A program made the position numbers and the translations under genes. The notes beneath the pieces are model-generated. The model was not told the DNA's origin. It was given only the letters and a program-made list of their open reading frames with translations, and did no database searches. Below are positions 14,497 through 14,541 of a DNA stretch of 14,541 bases, piece after piece. Within the stretch, counting starts at the first letter, position 1; each line of letters opens with the position of its first letter. The stretch is from Clostridia bacterium (GTDB lineage: Bacteria; Bacillota; Clostridia; UMGS1810): positions 1-14,541 of the forward strand of contig JAEDEG010000065.1 in assembly GCA_016293435.1 (NCBI GenBank). The letters are read 5' to 3'.

Positions 14497-14541
14497 TGTA
14501 AAATAAAATGACCAAAAAAGATGACTCACATTGAGAACTCT

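Noticed and set aside
14370..14541. T-box riboswitch or leader-peptide attenuator upstream of ilvA
   Set aside because: No T-box core, no run of Ile/Leu/Val codons in a leader frame and no hairpin with a T-run next to ilvA; the extended -10 box leaves only about 35 nt of leader.
14519..14541. Hairpin CTCA-ATG-TGAG near the right edge, possibly the end of an upstream gene's terminator
   Set aside because: The stem is four base pairs, the following T-run is separated by several bases, and the upstream DNA is cut off by the window edge.
1..14541. CRISPR arrays, insertion sequences, tRNA or rRNA genes
   Set aside because: No regularly spaced long repeats, transposase reading frames, terminal inverted repeats or recognisable stable RNA sequences were seen on either strand.

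Overview
The window is bacterial DNA, most likely from a member of the Bacillota, class Clostridia (possibly Oscillospirales; the family is a guess). The support is A+T-rich intergenic DNA, AGGAGG-type ribosome binding sites, a consensus vegetative promoter, and protein types typical of that class: a RepA_N/DUF6017 initiator, a DUF815 ATPase and a LeuA of the long (LeuA2) type.

Layout from left to right. (1) 3-983, plus strand: a RepA_N-family replication initiator of the kind found on Gram-positive plasmids and integrative elements. An A/T-only tract and a small tandem repeat inside it could be an embedded origin. (2) 1054-1788, minus strand: a KdpE/OmpR-type response regulator with no sensor kinase in view, converging on the initiator gene. 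(3) 1789-2076: a compact regulatory block that reads leftward. It holds a perfect consensus promoter (TTGACA, 17 bp, TATAAT), a 39-codon single-span membrane peptide gene and a strong intrinsic terminator that lies only about 33 nt before the response regulator start. The end of the peptide gene can pair with the terminator's first arm. (4) 2073-14369, minus strand: an eleven-gene transcription unit in the order ilvA, ridA, leuA, leuC, leuD, leuB, ilvB, ilvN, ilvC, ilvD, DUF815 ATPase. Gaps are mostly 1-27 nt, several genes overlap, and the only longer gap is 78 nt. (5) 14370-14541: the operon promoter region, with an extended -10 box, helically phased TATAAAGATT-like repeats and a 13/15 match to the CodY box.

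How the genes work together. IlvA makes 2-oxobutyrate from threonine, and RidA clears the reactive enamine/imine that IlvA releases. IlvB/IlvN, IlvC and IlvD then build the 2-oxo acids of isoleucine and valine. LeuA, LeuC/LeuD and LeuB extend 2-oxoisovalerate to the leucine 2-oxo acid. Only the final aminotransferase (IlvE) is absent. The operon seems to use a short leader (about 35 nt) rather than a T-box, so control probably acts on DNA at the promoter.

The pathway genes are ordinary. The parts most worth a second look are the unannotated membrane peptide with its attenuator-like leader before the response regulator, the phased repeats and CodY-like box upstream of ilvA, and the DUF815 ATPase coupled to ilvD through a TTGA overlap.
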